A stretch of DNA of 9,460 nt, taken from the NCBI GenBank assembly GCA_905215725.1, contig CAJMRD010000082.1:1-9460 (forward strand), written 5' to 3'. Shown here in pieces: positions 1 to 7,418 of the stretch. The number at the start of each line of letters is the position of its first letter. Positions within the stretch are counted from its first letter, which is position 1. Made by a program: the position numbers and the translations under genes. This stretch comes from an uncultured bacterium. Its GTDB lineage: Bacteria; Actinomycetota; Coriobacteriia; Coriobacteriales; Coriobacteriaceae. The notes under the pieces were generated by a model. It made no database searches, had not been told where the DNA came from, and was given only the letters and a program-made list of their open reading frames with translations.

Positions 1-1
1 G

Positions 2-1396
2 GTCGAAGACGCTCTGCGCGAAGGCCGTTCCGTCCTGGGCGTCATGGCAACGGGGCGCGGCAAGTCGCTCATCTTTCATGTGCATGCCGCGCGCGAGGCG
101 GTGCTTCGCGGGCGTGCGAGCATCTTTGTCTATCCGCTGCGCGCGCTCGTTGCCGACCAGGCCTATCACCTCTCGTCGACGATGGCATCGCTTGGCATTG
201 GCGTTGGCGTGCTGACCGGCGAGACCGTGGAGGCCGCACGCGATGACGTGTTCGCCGGCCTAGCTTCGGGCCGCACCGGTATCGTGCTCACGACGCCCGA
301 GTTCCTATCTATCCACCGTGACCGCTTCGCGCGTTCGGGCCGCATCGGCTTTGTCGTTATCGATGAGGCGCACCACGCCGGTCTTGCCAAGGGCGGCGAC
401 CGCAGCGCCTATCTCGACATGCCCGATATCCTCAAAGCCCTGGGCGACCCGGTCGTTATGGCTGCGACGGCCACCGCGACGGCTCCGGTTGTGGCCGAGC
501 TTGCTCGCATGCTGCCGATCACTCGCACGGTGGTCGACGAGACGGTGCGCGAGAACCTGCAGCTCGAGGACGACCGCGATCTTGCAAGTCGCGAGAACCG
601 TTTGGTGTCGATTGTGGCGACGGGGGAAAAGACCGTCATCTACGTCAATTCGCGCGACCAGTCCGTGGCGCTCGCCAAGACGTTGCGCAAGCGTGTGCCC
701 GATTGCGCAACCCATATCGCGTTCTATAACGCGGGGCTTGCGCGTTCCGATCGCCGTCGCGTGGAGGAAGCATTCCGAGACGGCAGCCTCAGCTGCATCG
801 TCTCGACATCTGCCTTTGGCGAGGGCGTCAACCTGCCCGATATCCGCCATGTCGTGCTCTATCACATGCCGTTTGGCGGCATTGAGTTTAACCAGATGAG
901 CGGCCGCGCCGGTCGCGATGGCCAGCCCGCCGTGATCCATCTGCTCTATTCGTCGCGCGACGCCCGCATTAACGAGCGCCTACTCGACTGCTATGCGCCC
1001 GAGCGCGACGAGCTCGTCACGCTCTATCGAGCGCTGCAGACCATGTGGCGTTCCAACCGTGGCAAGACGGGGGACGATTCATTCTGCGCAAGTGATATCG
1101 ACATCGCGCAGATGTGCCTTGCCATCGATGCCCGCACGCCGGTCGACGAGCGCTCGGTGGAAAGCGGCCTGGGAATCTTCGAAGAGCTTGGTTTCTGTCG
1201 CGTTTCGGGGTTTGACGACACTCGTCGTATCGCGATGGCCGAAAACCCCGGCCGCGTGCAATTGAGCAGGTCAATTCGCTATTTGGAGGGCTTGCGCTCG
1301 CGCATGGAGTTCTCGGCTTTCCGGAGCTGGGCGCTCGATTCGTGCGCTTCTGATATGCTAGCCAAAGTTAACCGCCCGATCGTACCGCGGGCCTAG
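2..1396 (+). CDS. RecQ-like SF2 DNA helicase domain, 5'-truncated by window edge (possible C-terminal half of a RecJ fusion)
   Basis: The reading frame is open to the left edge of the window, so the true start lies upstream; the Met at 44 sits inside the Walker A region and cannot be the start. Counting residues from that Met, superfamily 2 helicase motifs appear in order: Walker A MATGRGKS (1-8), motif Ia VYPLRALVADQ (29-39), DEAH box VIDEAHH (105-111), motif III ATATAT (141-146), a second RecA-like domain with STSAFGEGVNLP (254-265), and motif VI QMSGRAGRDG (284-293). QxxGRAGRDG and FGxGVNxP are typical of the RecQ family, ATP-driven 3'-5' DNA unwinding enzymes. No clear RecQ zinc-binding or HRDC domain follows; the last 150 residues are of a type I do not recognise. 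The stop codon is 15 nt before the (p)ppGpp synthetase start, so the two are probably co-transcribed. recJ commonly precedes relA in Gram-positives, and coriobacterial RecJ proteins may carry a C-terminal helicase. That assignment is inference and needs the upstream sequence. Confidence 0.85.
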   Translation, partial: VEDALREGRSVLGVMATGRGKSLIFHVHAAREAVLRGRASIFVYPLRALVADQAYHLSSTMASLGIGVGVLTGETVEAARDDVFAGLASGRTGIVLTTPEFLSIHRDRFARSGRIGFVVIDEAHHAGLAKGGDRSAYLDMPDILKALGDPVVMAATATATAPVVAELARMLPITRTVVDETVRENLQLEDDRDLASRENRLVSIVATGEKTVIYVNSRDQSVALAKTLRKRVPDCATHIAFYNAGLARSDRRRVEEAFRDGSLSCIVSTSAFGEGVNLPDIRHVVLYHMPFGGIEFNQMSGRAGRDGQPAVIHLLYSSRDARINERLLDCYAPERDELVTLYRALQTMWRSNRGKTGDDSFCASDIDIAQMCLAIDARTPVDERSVESGLGIFEELGFCRVSGFDDTRRIAMAENPGRVQLSRSIRYLEGLRSRMEFSAFRSWALDSCASDMLAKVNRPIVPRA

Positions 1397-1411
1397 GGGA
1401 AGGGGACCTCG

Positions 1412-3772
1412 ATGGATGCCGCAGCCCGTACCGCCCATGATTCCACCCTCCAGCCGTTTTCGGAGATGGAGCACTATAAGCATGCCGATGAGCTGCCGCC
1501 CGAGATTATGGCGGACAGCTACGACAAGCTGGAGCGCCTGTGCCTCAAATATATGAATGAGGACGACTTTTCTAAGGTTGAGCAGGCCTACTGCTTTGCC
1601 GCCGAGAAGCACTGCAACCAAAAGCGCCGCTCGGGCGAGATGTACATTAACCATCCCGTCGAGGTTGCCATCATTTTGGCCGATCTCAAGATGGACTGCG
1701 ATGTGGTGTGTGCCGCGCTGCTGCACGATACCGTCGAGGATACCGAGACCTCGCTCACCGATGTTTCCGGCCTGTTTGGCGAAACCGTTGCTGAGCTCGT
1801 CGATGGCGTGACCAAGCTCACCAACATCGAAGTCGACAGCATGGACGAGAAACAGGCCCTCACGCTGCGCAAGATGTTCCTCGCCATGTCCAAGGACATT
1901 CGTGTCATCATCGTTAAACTTGCCGACCGTCTGCACAACATGCGTACGCTGGCGGCCCTGCGTGAGGATCGTCGCCTGTTTAAGGCTCGCGAGACCATGG
2001 ACGTGTACGCGCCCTTGGCCGACCGCCTGGGCATGAGCTCTATTAAGTGGGAGCTCGAGGACCTGTCCTTCTTCTACCTGGAGCCCGATGCCTACCAGCG
2101 CATCGCGCGCATGGTGGCTGAGTCGCGCGAGGTCCGCGAGCGCTACCTTGCCGAGACCATCAAGACGCTCACCGACGAACTCAACCGCATTGGCCTGGAG
2201 GGCTTCCAGATTAATGGCCGCTCCAAGCACTATTGGTCCATCTACCAAAAGATGAAGCGCAAGGGCAAGGAGTTCTCCGAGATCTACGACCTGGTGGCGC
2301 TGCGTGTTATTACCCATTCGGTGCGCGATTGCTACTCCACGCTCGGTGCGGTGCATACGCTGTGGCATCCCATGCCTGGTCGCTTTAAAGACTATATCGC
2401 CATGCCCAAGGTCAATAACTACCAGTCGCTCCACACGACGGTCATCGGCCCCACGGCTCGTCCGCTCGAGATTCAGATTCGAACCTACGAGATGCATGAG
2501 CAGGCCGAGTATGGCATTGCCGCCCACTGGCTATATAAGAAGTCGGGCGGATCGTCTGCTTCCAAGACCAATGACGCTCAACGTTTGGACGACCAGATCA
2601 ACTGGCTCAAGCATTCGCTCGATTGGGCGGCTTCCGACGAAATCACCGATGCCAAGGAATACCTGCATTCGCTGAAGGTCGACCTCTTCGATCAGGAGAT
2701 TTTCGTCTTTACGCCCAAGGGCGAGGTCATGGCGCTTCGTGCCGGCTCCACGCCGCTCGACTTTGCCTACGCCGTTCACACCGAGGTGGGAAACCACTGC
2801 GTCGGCGCTAAGATCAACGGTGCGGTGGCCCCGCTCACGCACGAGATCAAGACGGGCGACCGCGTTGAAATCCTGACTAACAAGAGTTCCAAACCGTCGC
2901 GTGATTGGCTCAAGATCGTCAAGACGCCTTCCGCCAAGTCAAAGATCCGCCGCTATTTTGCCGCTGCGACCAAGGACGACGACGCTGCCGCCGGCCGCGA
3001 TATGCTGGCCAAGGACCTGCGTAAGCGTGGCTATGGCATTTCTACGCCGCGTTCGACGCGCGCGCTCAATGCCGTGGCGGAGCAGTTTAACTTCAAGCAG
3101 CTCGAGGACCTGTTTGCCGCCGTCGGCGCCGGCAAGGTTGCCCCGCGCGCTGTGGGCAATAAGGTCGAGCAAATCTTGGACCCAAAGCCCGAGGAACAGC
3201 TCACCAAGGCCGAGGCTATCGCCGAGGTCGTGAAACAGCCTGCTCGCGGCTCCAACCGCAAGCCGCAAAAGCGCGGCAAGAGCGCCAGTAACGGCATTAT
3301 CGTCAAGGGCGAGAGCAACAGCGGCCTGCTAGTCCGTCTGGCTCATTGCTGCAACCCCGTGACGGGCGACGACATCGTCGGCTTTATCACGCGCGGCCGA
3401 GGTGTCTCAGTGCATCGCGCCAACTGCCCCAACGTCAAGGGCCTCATGGAGCACCCCGAGCGCATGATTGACGTAGAGTGGGATGGTGCTGCCGACACTC
3501 TCTTCCAGGTCGAGATCGTGGTCGAGTGCCTGGACCGCATGGGCCTGCTCAAGGACGTCACCATTGCCATTGGCGATGCAGGCGGCAATATCCTTTCCGC
3601 CGCCACCTCGACCAACCGCGAGGGTATTGCGACCCTGCGCTTTATGGTCGAGATTTCGGATGCGAGCGGCCTGGATCCGCTGCTGGCTTCCATCAGCAGT
3701 GTCGATTCGGTCTACGACGCTCGCCGTCTTATGCCCGGCGAGGGCGGAGCGCAACTCAAGCGCCGTGTGTAG
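1412..3772 (+). CDS. relA: Bifunctional (p)ppGpp synthetase/hydrolase (long RelA/SpoT homolog)
   Basis: This 786-residue protein makes and degrades the alarmone (p)ppGpp from GTP/GDP and ATP during the stringent response, acting in the cytoplasm on ribosomes. The full long-RSH architecture is visible. The HD hydrolase domain has the catalytic HDTVED (105-110) and the LADRLHNMRTL helix (170-180). The synthetase domain (about 260-375) has GRFKDYIAMPKVNNYQSLH (323-341). The TGS domain is about 427-488, the conserved cysteine/zinc-finger region has HCCNP (645-649) and HRANCP (668-673), and the C-terminal ACT domain is about 697-773. Both catalytic halves look intact. The RFKD version of the synthetase RxKD motif is the one seen in bifunctional enzymes; monofunctional E. 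coli RelA has ExDD, so hydrolase activity is expected. The ATG at 1412 is chosen for the purine-rich AGGGGAC about 6 nt upstream; the in-frame ATG at 1466 is a weaker alternative. The gene follows the helicase by 15 nt and is probably in the same operon. The symbol follows Gram-positive usage; rsh or spoT would also be correct. Confidence 0.97.
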   Translation: MDAAARTAHDSTLQPFSEMEHYKHADELPPEIMADSYDKLERLCLKYMNEDDFSKVEQAYCFAAEKHCNQKRRSGEMYINHPVEVAIILADLKMDCDVVCAALLHDTVEDTETSLTDVSGLFGETVAELVDGVTKLTNIEVDSMDEKQALTLRKMFLAMSKDIRVIIVKLADRLHNMRTLAALREDRRLFKARETMDVYAPLADRLGMSSIKWELEDLSFFYLEPDAYQRIARMVAESREVRERYLAETIKTLTDELNRIGLEGFQINGRSKHYWSIYQKMKRKGKEFSEIYDLVALRVITHSVRDCYSTLGAVHTLWHPMPGRFKDYIAMPKVNNYQSLHTTVIGPTARPLEIQIRTYEMHEQAEYGIAAHWLYKKSGGSSASKTNDAQRLDDQINWLKHSLDWAASDEITDAKEYLHSLKVDLFDQEIFVFTPKGEVMALRAGSTPLDFAYAVHTEVGNHCVGAKINGAVAPLTHEIKTGDRVEILTNKSSKPSRDWLKIVKTPSAKSKIRRYFAAATKDDDAAAGRDMLAKDLRKRGYGISTPRSTRALNAVAEQFNFKQLEDLFAAVGAGKVAPRAVGNKVEQILDPKPEEQLTKAEAIAEVVKQPARGSNRKPQKRGKSASNGIIVKGESNSGLLVRLAHCCNPVTGDDIVGFITRGRGVSVHRANCPNVKGLMEHPERMIDVEWDGAADTLFQVEIVVECLDRMGLLKDVTIAIGDAGGNILSAATSTNREGIATLRFMVEISDASGLDPLLASISSVDSVYDARRLMPGEGGAQLKRRV

Positions 3773-3806
3773 GTGCGAGAGCCTCTCAGCATCATAGATA
3801 TTGGTT

Positions 3807-3845
3807 ACGTTCGAGGCATCGTTTGGTGCCTCGAGCGTATTTTAG
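3807..3845 (+). terminator. Intercistronic hairpin between relA and the MBL hydrolase gene, terminator-like
   Basis: A 12-bp stem pairs 3807-3818 with 3827-3838 (one G-U pair) around an 8-nt loop, followed by a short A/T-rich stretch ATTTTA. The T-run is weak and the next gene's ribosome binding site begins only a few bases later. It may be a partial terminator, an mRNA processing or stability element, or a weak attenuator separating the two genes. Confidence 0.5.
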
Positions 3846-3860
3846 AAGGAGGGTATGCGC

Positions 3861-4544
3861 ATGGACGATATGACTATGGACCTGACACCCCGAGGCACGG
3901 CTTCGATTGAGGCGCTCGTCAACGGCCCGATTCAGACCAACAGCTACGCCGTGATTTCGAATGACGAGTGCTTAATCGTCGATCCGGCGTGGGAGGGCGA
4001 GCGTCTTGTGGAGCATATCCGCACCGCGCATCCCGAGGTGCGCGTACTCGGGTCTGTCTGCACGCACGGTCATGCCGACCATGTTGGTGGGGTTGCCGGG
4101 GTTCGAGCTGTCGTTGGCGACAGCGCACTATATGAGTTGTGCGCTAAGGACGTGACGGTACCTCGCGCAAATATCGAGGAGCAGCGCGCCATGTGGGGTA
4201 TCGAGACGCCCGATCCGGGTGAGCCGACGCGCTTGCTTGCCGAGGGCGATACAATCGAGGTGGGCGACGTCTGCCTGCAGGTGATCGAGACGCCGGGGCA
4301 TACGCCGGGCGGCATCGTCCTGTTCGCCGCGACCGAGCAGGGAAACATCGCCTTTGTGGGCGACACGCTTTTCCCGGGCAGCCACGGTCGTACCGATCTT
4401 TCCGGCGGTGACGAGGCGGCGATTATGCGCTCGCTCTCCAAACTTGCCAAGATGCTTCCGCCCGATACCGTTTGCTTGACGGGCCATGGCGATTCGACCA
4501 CGATGGCGCGCGAACTTATGCAGAACCCGTTTATGCAGATGTAG
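3861..4544 (+). CDS. MBL-fold metal-dependent hydrolase (glyoxalase II-like)
   Basis: This 227-residue cytoplasmic protein has the metallo-beta-lactamase fold. The metal-binding set is visible: THGHADH (68-74, the HxHxDH motif), H147 in ETPGHTPGG, D168 in FVGDTLFPG and H209 in LTGHGDST. Length and layout match the short YcbL/glyoxalase II-like hydrolases often encoded near relA in Gram-positives. The family includes hydroxyacylglutathione hydrolases and other thioester hydrolases, but the substrate cannot be read from sequence. The start at 3861 is preferred because AGGAGG (3848-3853) lies 7 nt upstream; the in-frame ATG at 3855 is only 1 nt from that site. The gene lies 88 nt after relA with a hairpin between. 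In many relatives a D-tyrosyl-tRNA deacylase gene sits between relA and this gene; here it is absent. Confidence 0.9.
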   Translation: MDDMTMDLTPRGTASIEALVNGPIQTNSYAVISNDECLIVDPAWEGERLVEHIRTAHPEVRVLGSVCTHGHADHVGGVAGVRAVVGDSALYELCAKDVTVPRANIEEQRAMWGIETPDPGEPTRLLAEGDTIEVGDVCLQVIETPGHTPGGIVLFAATEQGNIAFVGDTLFPGSHGRTDLSGGDEAAIMRSLSKLAKMLPPDTVCLTGHGDSTTMARELMQNPFMQM

Positions 4545-4738
4545 GCTCGAAGCCGTCTTTCGAACCACGAAGACCGCTCAATCGTCAAGCTATTTTCCCC
4601 AGTGGGTCGATTCTGTGGGGCAAACGGTCAAAATTTGTCCAATCGGATGGTATTCGTGAACAAACGAACGTTTATGCTCGGGTATGTCGTGGTAAAATCT
4701 CAGGCGTTATCGGAGCAACCTTACAGGAGGTTTCTTTT
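4545..4738 (+). promoter_or_regulatory. Intergenic region and candidate promoter for the aldolase gene
   Basis: This stretch separates the MBL hydrolase stop from the aldolase start. A -10-like TAAAAT is at 4693-4698, with a weak -35 candidate TTTATG at 4671-4676 (16-nt spacer, three of six consensus bases). Transcription would start around 4705, leaving a short leader that contains the strong ribosome binding site AGGAGG (4726-4731) before the ATG at 4739. Just upstream of the -35 lies an inverted repeat TTCGT-6 nt-ACGAA (4653-4668), a possible operator. The reading frame stays open upstream to about 4472, but ribosome binding site position and family alignment place the true start at 4739. 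Confidence 0.4.
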
Positions 4739-5605
4739 ATGCTCGTCAACGCAGCAGACATGCTCAAGAAGGCCGAGGCCGGCAAGTACGGTCTCGGTGC
4801 CTTCAACACCAACAACCTCGAGTGGACCCTGGCTATTCTCCAGGCCGCCGAGGAGGCCAAGTCTCCGCTGATCCTTCAGTGCACCGCTGGTGCCGCTAAG
4901 TGGATGGGCGGTTTCAAGGTCTGCGCCGACATGGTCAAGGCTGCCGTCGAGGCCACGGGCGTTACCGTTCCCGTCGCCCTTCACCTCGATCACGGTTCTT
5001 ATGAGGACTGCTTCAAGTGCATCGAGGCCGGCTTCACGTCCATCATGTATGACGGCTCTCACGAGGAGACCTTCCAGCTTAACCTCGACCGCACCAAGGA
5101 GCTCGTTGAGCTTGCCCACTCCAAGGGCATGTCCATCGAGGCCGAGGTCGGCGGCATCGGCGGCACCGAGGACGGCGTGACCTCCAGCGGCGAGCTCGCT
5201 GATCCTGCTGAGTGCAAGCAGATTGCTGACCTGGGCGTCGACTTCCTCGCCTGCGGTATCGGCAACATCCACGGCGTGTACCCTGCCGACTGGGCTGGCC
5301 TTTCCTTCGAGCGCCTGGGCGAGATCAAGGCTCAGACCGGCGACCTGCCCCTCGTCCTGCACGGTGGCACCGGCATCCCCGAGGATCAGATCAAGAAGGC
5401 CATCTCCCTGGGTATCTCCAAGATCAACGTCAACACCGATCTGCAGCTCGTCTTCGCCAAGGGTGTTCGCGAGTACATCGAGGCCGGCAAGGATCAGCAG
5501 GGCAAGGGCTTTGACCCCCGCAAGCTCCTCAAGCCTGGTCGCGACAACATCGTTGCCCGCACCAAGGAGCTCATGGAGGAGTTTGGCTCCGTCAACAAGG
5601 CGTAA
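4739..5605 (+). CDS. fba: Class II fructose-bisphosphate aldolase
   Basis: This 288-residue glycolytic/gluconeogenic enzyme cleaves fructose 1,6-bisphosphate to dihydroxyacetone phosphate and glyceraldehyde 3-phosphate in the cytoplasm, using Zn2+. The TIM-barrel signatures are present: ALHLDHGSYEDC (80-91), giving the catalytic Asp84 and zinc ligand His85; FTSIMYDGSH (99-108); IEAEVGGIGG (133-142); the second zinc ligand His178 in GIGNIHGVY; the third, His208, in VLHGGTGIP; and the phosphate-binding KINVNTD (228-234). Length and motifs resemble Bacillus FbaA. Paralogous tagatose-bisphosphate aldolases share the fold, so specificity rests on overall similarity. The start at 4739 has AGGAGG 7 nt upstream; the longer in-frame extension to 4472 shows no homology and has no site. 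Codon use is strongly biased to C/G-ended forms, as expected for a highly expressed gene, and differs from the transglutaminase gene downstream. It appears to be monocistronic. Confidence 0.96.
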   Translation: MLVNAADMLKKAEAGKYGLGAFNTNNLEWTLAILQAAEEAKSPLILQCTAGAAKWMGGFKVCADMVKAAVEATGVTVPVALHLDHGSYEDCFKCIEAGFTSIMYDGSHEETFQLNLDRTKELVELAHSKGMSIEAEVGGIGGTEDGVTSSGELADPAECKQIADLGVDFLACGIGNIHGVYPADWAGLSFERLGEIKAQTGDLPLVLHGGTGIPEDQIKKAISLGISKINVNTDLQLVFAKGVREYIEAGKDQQGKGFDPRKLLKPGRDNIVARTKELMEEFGSVNKA

Positions 5606-5625
5606 GCGTCGCTAAACTTCCCGCC

Positions 5626-5717
5626 GGAAGCCCCGTCTCCCTACACTGTTTCCTTTGCGCTCACCTGGCTTCGCCAGAAGTCGCGCCAAGGAAACAGTTC
5701 CGGGGGACGGGGCTTCC
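5626..5717. repeat. Large compound stem-loop (92 nt), possible palindromic extragenic element
   Basis: Starting 20 nt after the aldolase stop, 5626-5641 pairs with 5702-5717 over 16 bp (one G-U), outer arms GGAAGCCCCGTC / GACGGGGCTTCC. After a 3x3 internal loop, ACTGTTTCCTT (5645-5655) pairs with AAGGAAACAGT (5688-5698) over 11 bp. Further inside are a GCGC/GCGC segment and the apical hairpin CTGGC-TTC-GCCAG (5665-5677). Outside the outer stem TAAAC and GTTTA can also pair. It is not followed by a convincing T-tract on the + strand, so it is not a canonical terminator. It could stabilise the 3' end of the aldolase mRNA or be a MITE/REP-like repeat. Copy number elsewhere in the genome cannot be seen here. 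Confidence 0.75.
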
Positions 5718-5784
5718 TTCGTTTAACGCCGCAGGGTTACTGGGCTGAATTCATTTTTTTTGACTACCGTTCGGCGGTGTTGAT

Positions 5785-5810
5785 GGCTCCCTTGTTGGGG
5801 CTTTCTTTTT
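5785..5810 (+). terminator. Candidate Rho-independent terminator before the transglutaminase gene
   Basis: A short stem pairs GC and CCC (5786-5791, with one bulged T) with GGGGC (5797-5801) around loop TTGTT, followed by TTTCTTTTT (5802-5810). The stem is short and bulged, so the call is tentative. It would end transcription from the aldolase gene and overlaps the -35 candidate of the next promoter. Between this and the large hairpin lies an isolated run of eight T (5753-5760) without an evident stem. Confidence 0.45.
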
Positions 5811-5823
5811 ATCTCGCTACAAT
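5795..5823 (+). promoter_or_regulatory. Candidate sigma-70-type promoter for the transglutaminase-like gene
   Basis: TTGGGG (5795-5800) and TACAAT (5818-5823) are separated by 17 nt. The -10 matches the consensus at five of six positions, the -35 at three. The implied transcript begins near 5830 with a leader of about 30 nt carrying TTGGAG as ribosome binding site. Confidence 0.45.
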
Positions 5824-5858
5824 GGGCTTCAAGCGTTCTAGTGACTTGGAGTTTTAGT

Positions 5859-7292
5859 ATGGCTGTTGTTAAGGTGCTGCCTTCGGATGGGAAGGTTATT
5901 GACGAGGGTCCTGTTGGTTGCTCTGTTGATGTTTGCAATGATGACTTCCGTTTTCTAGATGTTGGCTTGCCACCCGAGATTCTGCGTTTAAAGGACGCGG
6001 GGTATCTTTCGCAGGCTATTGAGGCTTGCGACCGCCTACTTGCCCAAGATCCCGATCCCTCGCTTGCTGCCTGCGTTCGTGCCGAGCGGTATCGCATGCT
6101 TGAGACGCCGCTTCATTTTTCGGTGTCGCGCGATCGAGCTATTGCGATGATTCGCGAGGAGTGGCCTGAGTTTACCGAGGAGCAGTTTGACGATCTGATT
6201 GACCGTAAGCGTATTGACTGGCGCTTTATCGATGGCGAGCTGTTCGTTCTCGACAACTTCCTCGATTCGCTTCGCGTATATCCCAAAGAGGTTCCCGGCA
6301 TGCGGCCCGATCCTACGGACGGAATTACACTGCGCAACGAGATGCTCAAGGAGATGGAGTCGCAAAATGGATTGGCTCGCGTCATTACGCTTAAAGCGTC
6401 CGTGTCTGTCCCCGGCGCTCTGGAGGGGGAGACCGTTTGCGCTTGGCTTCCCGTCGCGGCTGCCTGCCGTCAGCAGTTTCGGGTCGAGATTCTCGACATG
6501 ACGCCGGAGGGTGCTGTTGCTCCCGCGAATGCTTCGGCTCGTACCGTCTCGTGGTCTTCTTCGAGCGAGCGCTCATTCTCGGTGACTTATCGTTATCACA
6601 TTGATGCTGCTTATTGTGATGTCTACGGTGGCATACTTCCGGTTCATCCGCGTATGGACGCGCCTCTGCCCGAGGATATTTCCGAGGACCGTCCGCACAT
6701 TGCATTTACGCCGTATCTGCAGCAGCTGACGGCCAGCGTTGTTGGCGGACTCGAGGATCCGCTCGATTGCGCCCGTGCTATCTATGATTACCTGACGCAG
6801 TATATCGACTATCGCTATCAGCCGCCGTACTTGCTTTTGGAATCTATTGCCGATGACTGCGCGCATTCGCTCCGCGGCGATTGCGGCGTTATGGCGCTCA
6901 CGTTTATCACCATGTGCCGTATCGCGGGCGTGCCTGCCCGTTGGCAGAGCGGCCTGTACGTTGCGCCCGATTCGGTGGGGTCGCACGACTGGGCAGAGTT
7001 CTATACGCCGCAGACCGGTTGGCTCAACGCCGACGTGTCATTTGGATCTTCTGCTCGCAGGATGGGGGAGGAGTGGCGCCGCCGTCACTACTTTGGCAAT
7101 CTCGACCCATGGCGTATGGTGGCCAACAATCGATTCCAGGCAGAGTTTGAGCCCTCTTTCGACGGCATGCGCGAGGACCCTTACGATAACCAGATGGGTG
7201 AGGCTTCGGTCGACGGTCGCGGATGCCGTCAGCGCGAGATGCTACGCACGGTCGAACTCATCGAAATGCTCGAAGTTCCATTTTCGGACTAA
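5859..7292 (+). CDS. Transglutaminase-core (cysteine protease-like) domain protein of unknown role
   Basis: This 477-residue protein has no signal peptide or membrane segment, so it is likely cytoplasmic. The C-terminal third holds a transglutaminase-like fold with a visible Cys-His-Asp triad: Cys342 in LRGDCGVMALTFITMCR, His376 in GSHDWAEFY, and Asp392 in WLNADVSFG. The stretch AGVPARWQSGLY (356-367) after the Cys helix is typical of this superfamily, whose bacterial members are mostly peptidases or amidases. The N-terminal 170 residues are acidic and include an LKDAGYLSQAIEACDRLL segment (44-61) that could be helical-repeat-like. The central part (about 175-290) looks beta-rich and lies where related proteins carry a beta-sandwich before the catalytic core. 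The ATG at 5859 is preferred, with TTGGAG 7 nt upstream; a GTG at 5841 is the in-frame alternative. Its codons are richer in T-ended forms than those of the neighbouring aldolase. The substrate is unknown, and neither neighbour suggests one. Confidence 0.85.
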   Translation: MAVVKVLPSDGKVIDEGPVGCSVDVCNDDFRFLDVGLPPEILRLKDAGYLSQAIEACDRLLAQDPDPSLAACVRAERYRMLETPLHFSVSRDRAIAMIREEWPEFTEEQFDDLIDRKRIDWRFIDGELFVLDNFLDSLRVYPKEVPGMRPDPTDGITLRNEMLKEMESQNGLARVITLKASVSVPGALEGETVCAWLPVAAACRQQFRVEILDMTPEGAVAPANASARTVSWSSSSERSFSVTYRYHIDAAYCDVYGGILPVHPRMDAPLPEDISEDRPHIAFTPYLQQLTASVVGGLEDPLDCARAIYDYLTQYIDYRYQPPYLLLESIADDCAHSLRGDCGVMALTFITMCRIAGVPARWQSGLYVAPDSVGSHDWAEFYTPQTGWLNADVSFGSSARRMGEEWRRRHYFGNLDPWRMVANNRFQAEFEPSFDGMREDPYDNQMGEASVDGRGCRQREMLRTVELIEMLEVPFSD

Positions 7293-7313
7293 TCGGTAGA
7301 AAGCTGTGATAAA
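7284..7313 (+). promoter_or_regulatory. Candidate promoter of the tRNA-Leu gene
   Basis: GATAAA (7308-7313) lies about 19 nt before the tRNA 5' end and resembles a -10 element. A weak -35 candidate TCGGAC (7284-7289) is 18 nt upstream and overlaps the end of the preceding coding region. It is supported mainly by position. Confidence 0.35.
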
Positions 7314-7331
7314 CTAACTCACGCATTACGT

Positions 7332-7418
7332 GCCCGAGTGGCGGAATTGGCAGACGCAGTGGACTCAAAATCCACCGTTGGCAACAACGTGCGAGTTCGA
7401 GTCTCGCCTCGGGCACCA
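7332..7418 (+). tRNA. tRNA-Leu, anticodon CAA (reads UUG)
   Basis: A complete class II tRNA cloverleaf is visible. The acceptor stem GCCCGAG (7332-7338) pairs with CTCGGGC (7408-7414), followed by discriminator A and an encoded CCA (7416-7418). The D-arm contains GGCGGAATTGGCAGACGC. The anticodon stem GTGGA/TCCAC encloses loop CTCAAAA, giving anticodon CAA. The long variable arm CGTTG-GCAA-CAACG is diagnostic of leucine/serine class tRNAs. The T-arm is GCGAG/CTCGC with loop TTCGAGT. The gene lies 39 nt after the transglutaminase gene stop and is followed at once by a strong terminator. Confidence 0.97.

Noticed and set aside
305..940. A 211-codon open frame on the minus strand opposite the helicase
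   Set aside because: It is antisense to conserved helicase motifs with no domain of its own; other long frames opposite these genes were rejected for the same reason.
1358..2527. A 389-codon open frame on the minus strand opposite relA
   Set aside because: It lies wholly antisense to a well-supported RelA/SpoT gene, shows no recognisable domain, and its length follows from the G/C-rich codon bias of the sense gene.
4472..4738. Longer N-terminus for the aldolase beginning at 4472
   Set aside because: The extension overlaps the MBL hydrolase gene, has no homology to aldolases, and the family N-terminus with a strong ribosome binding site is at 4739.
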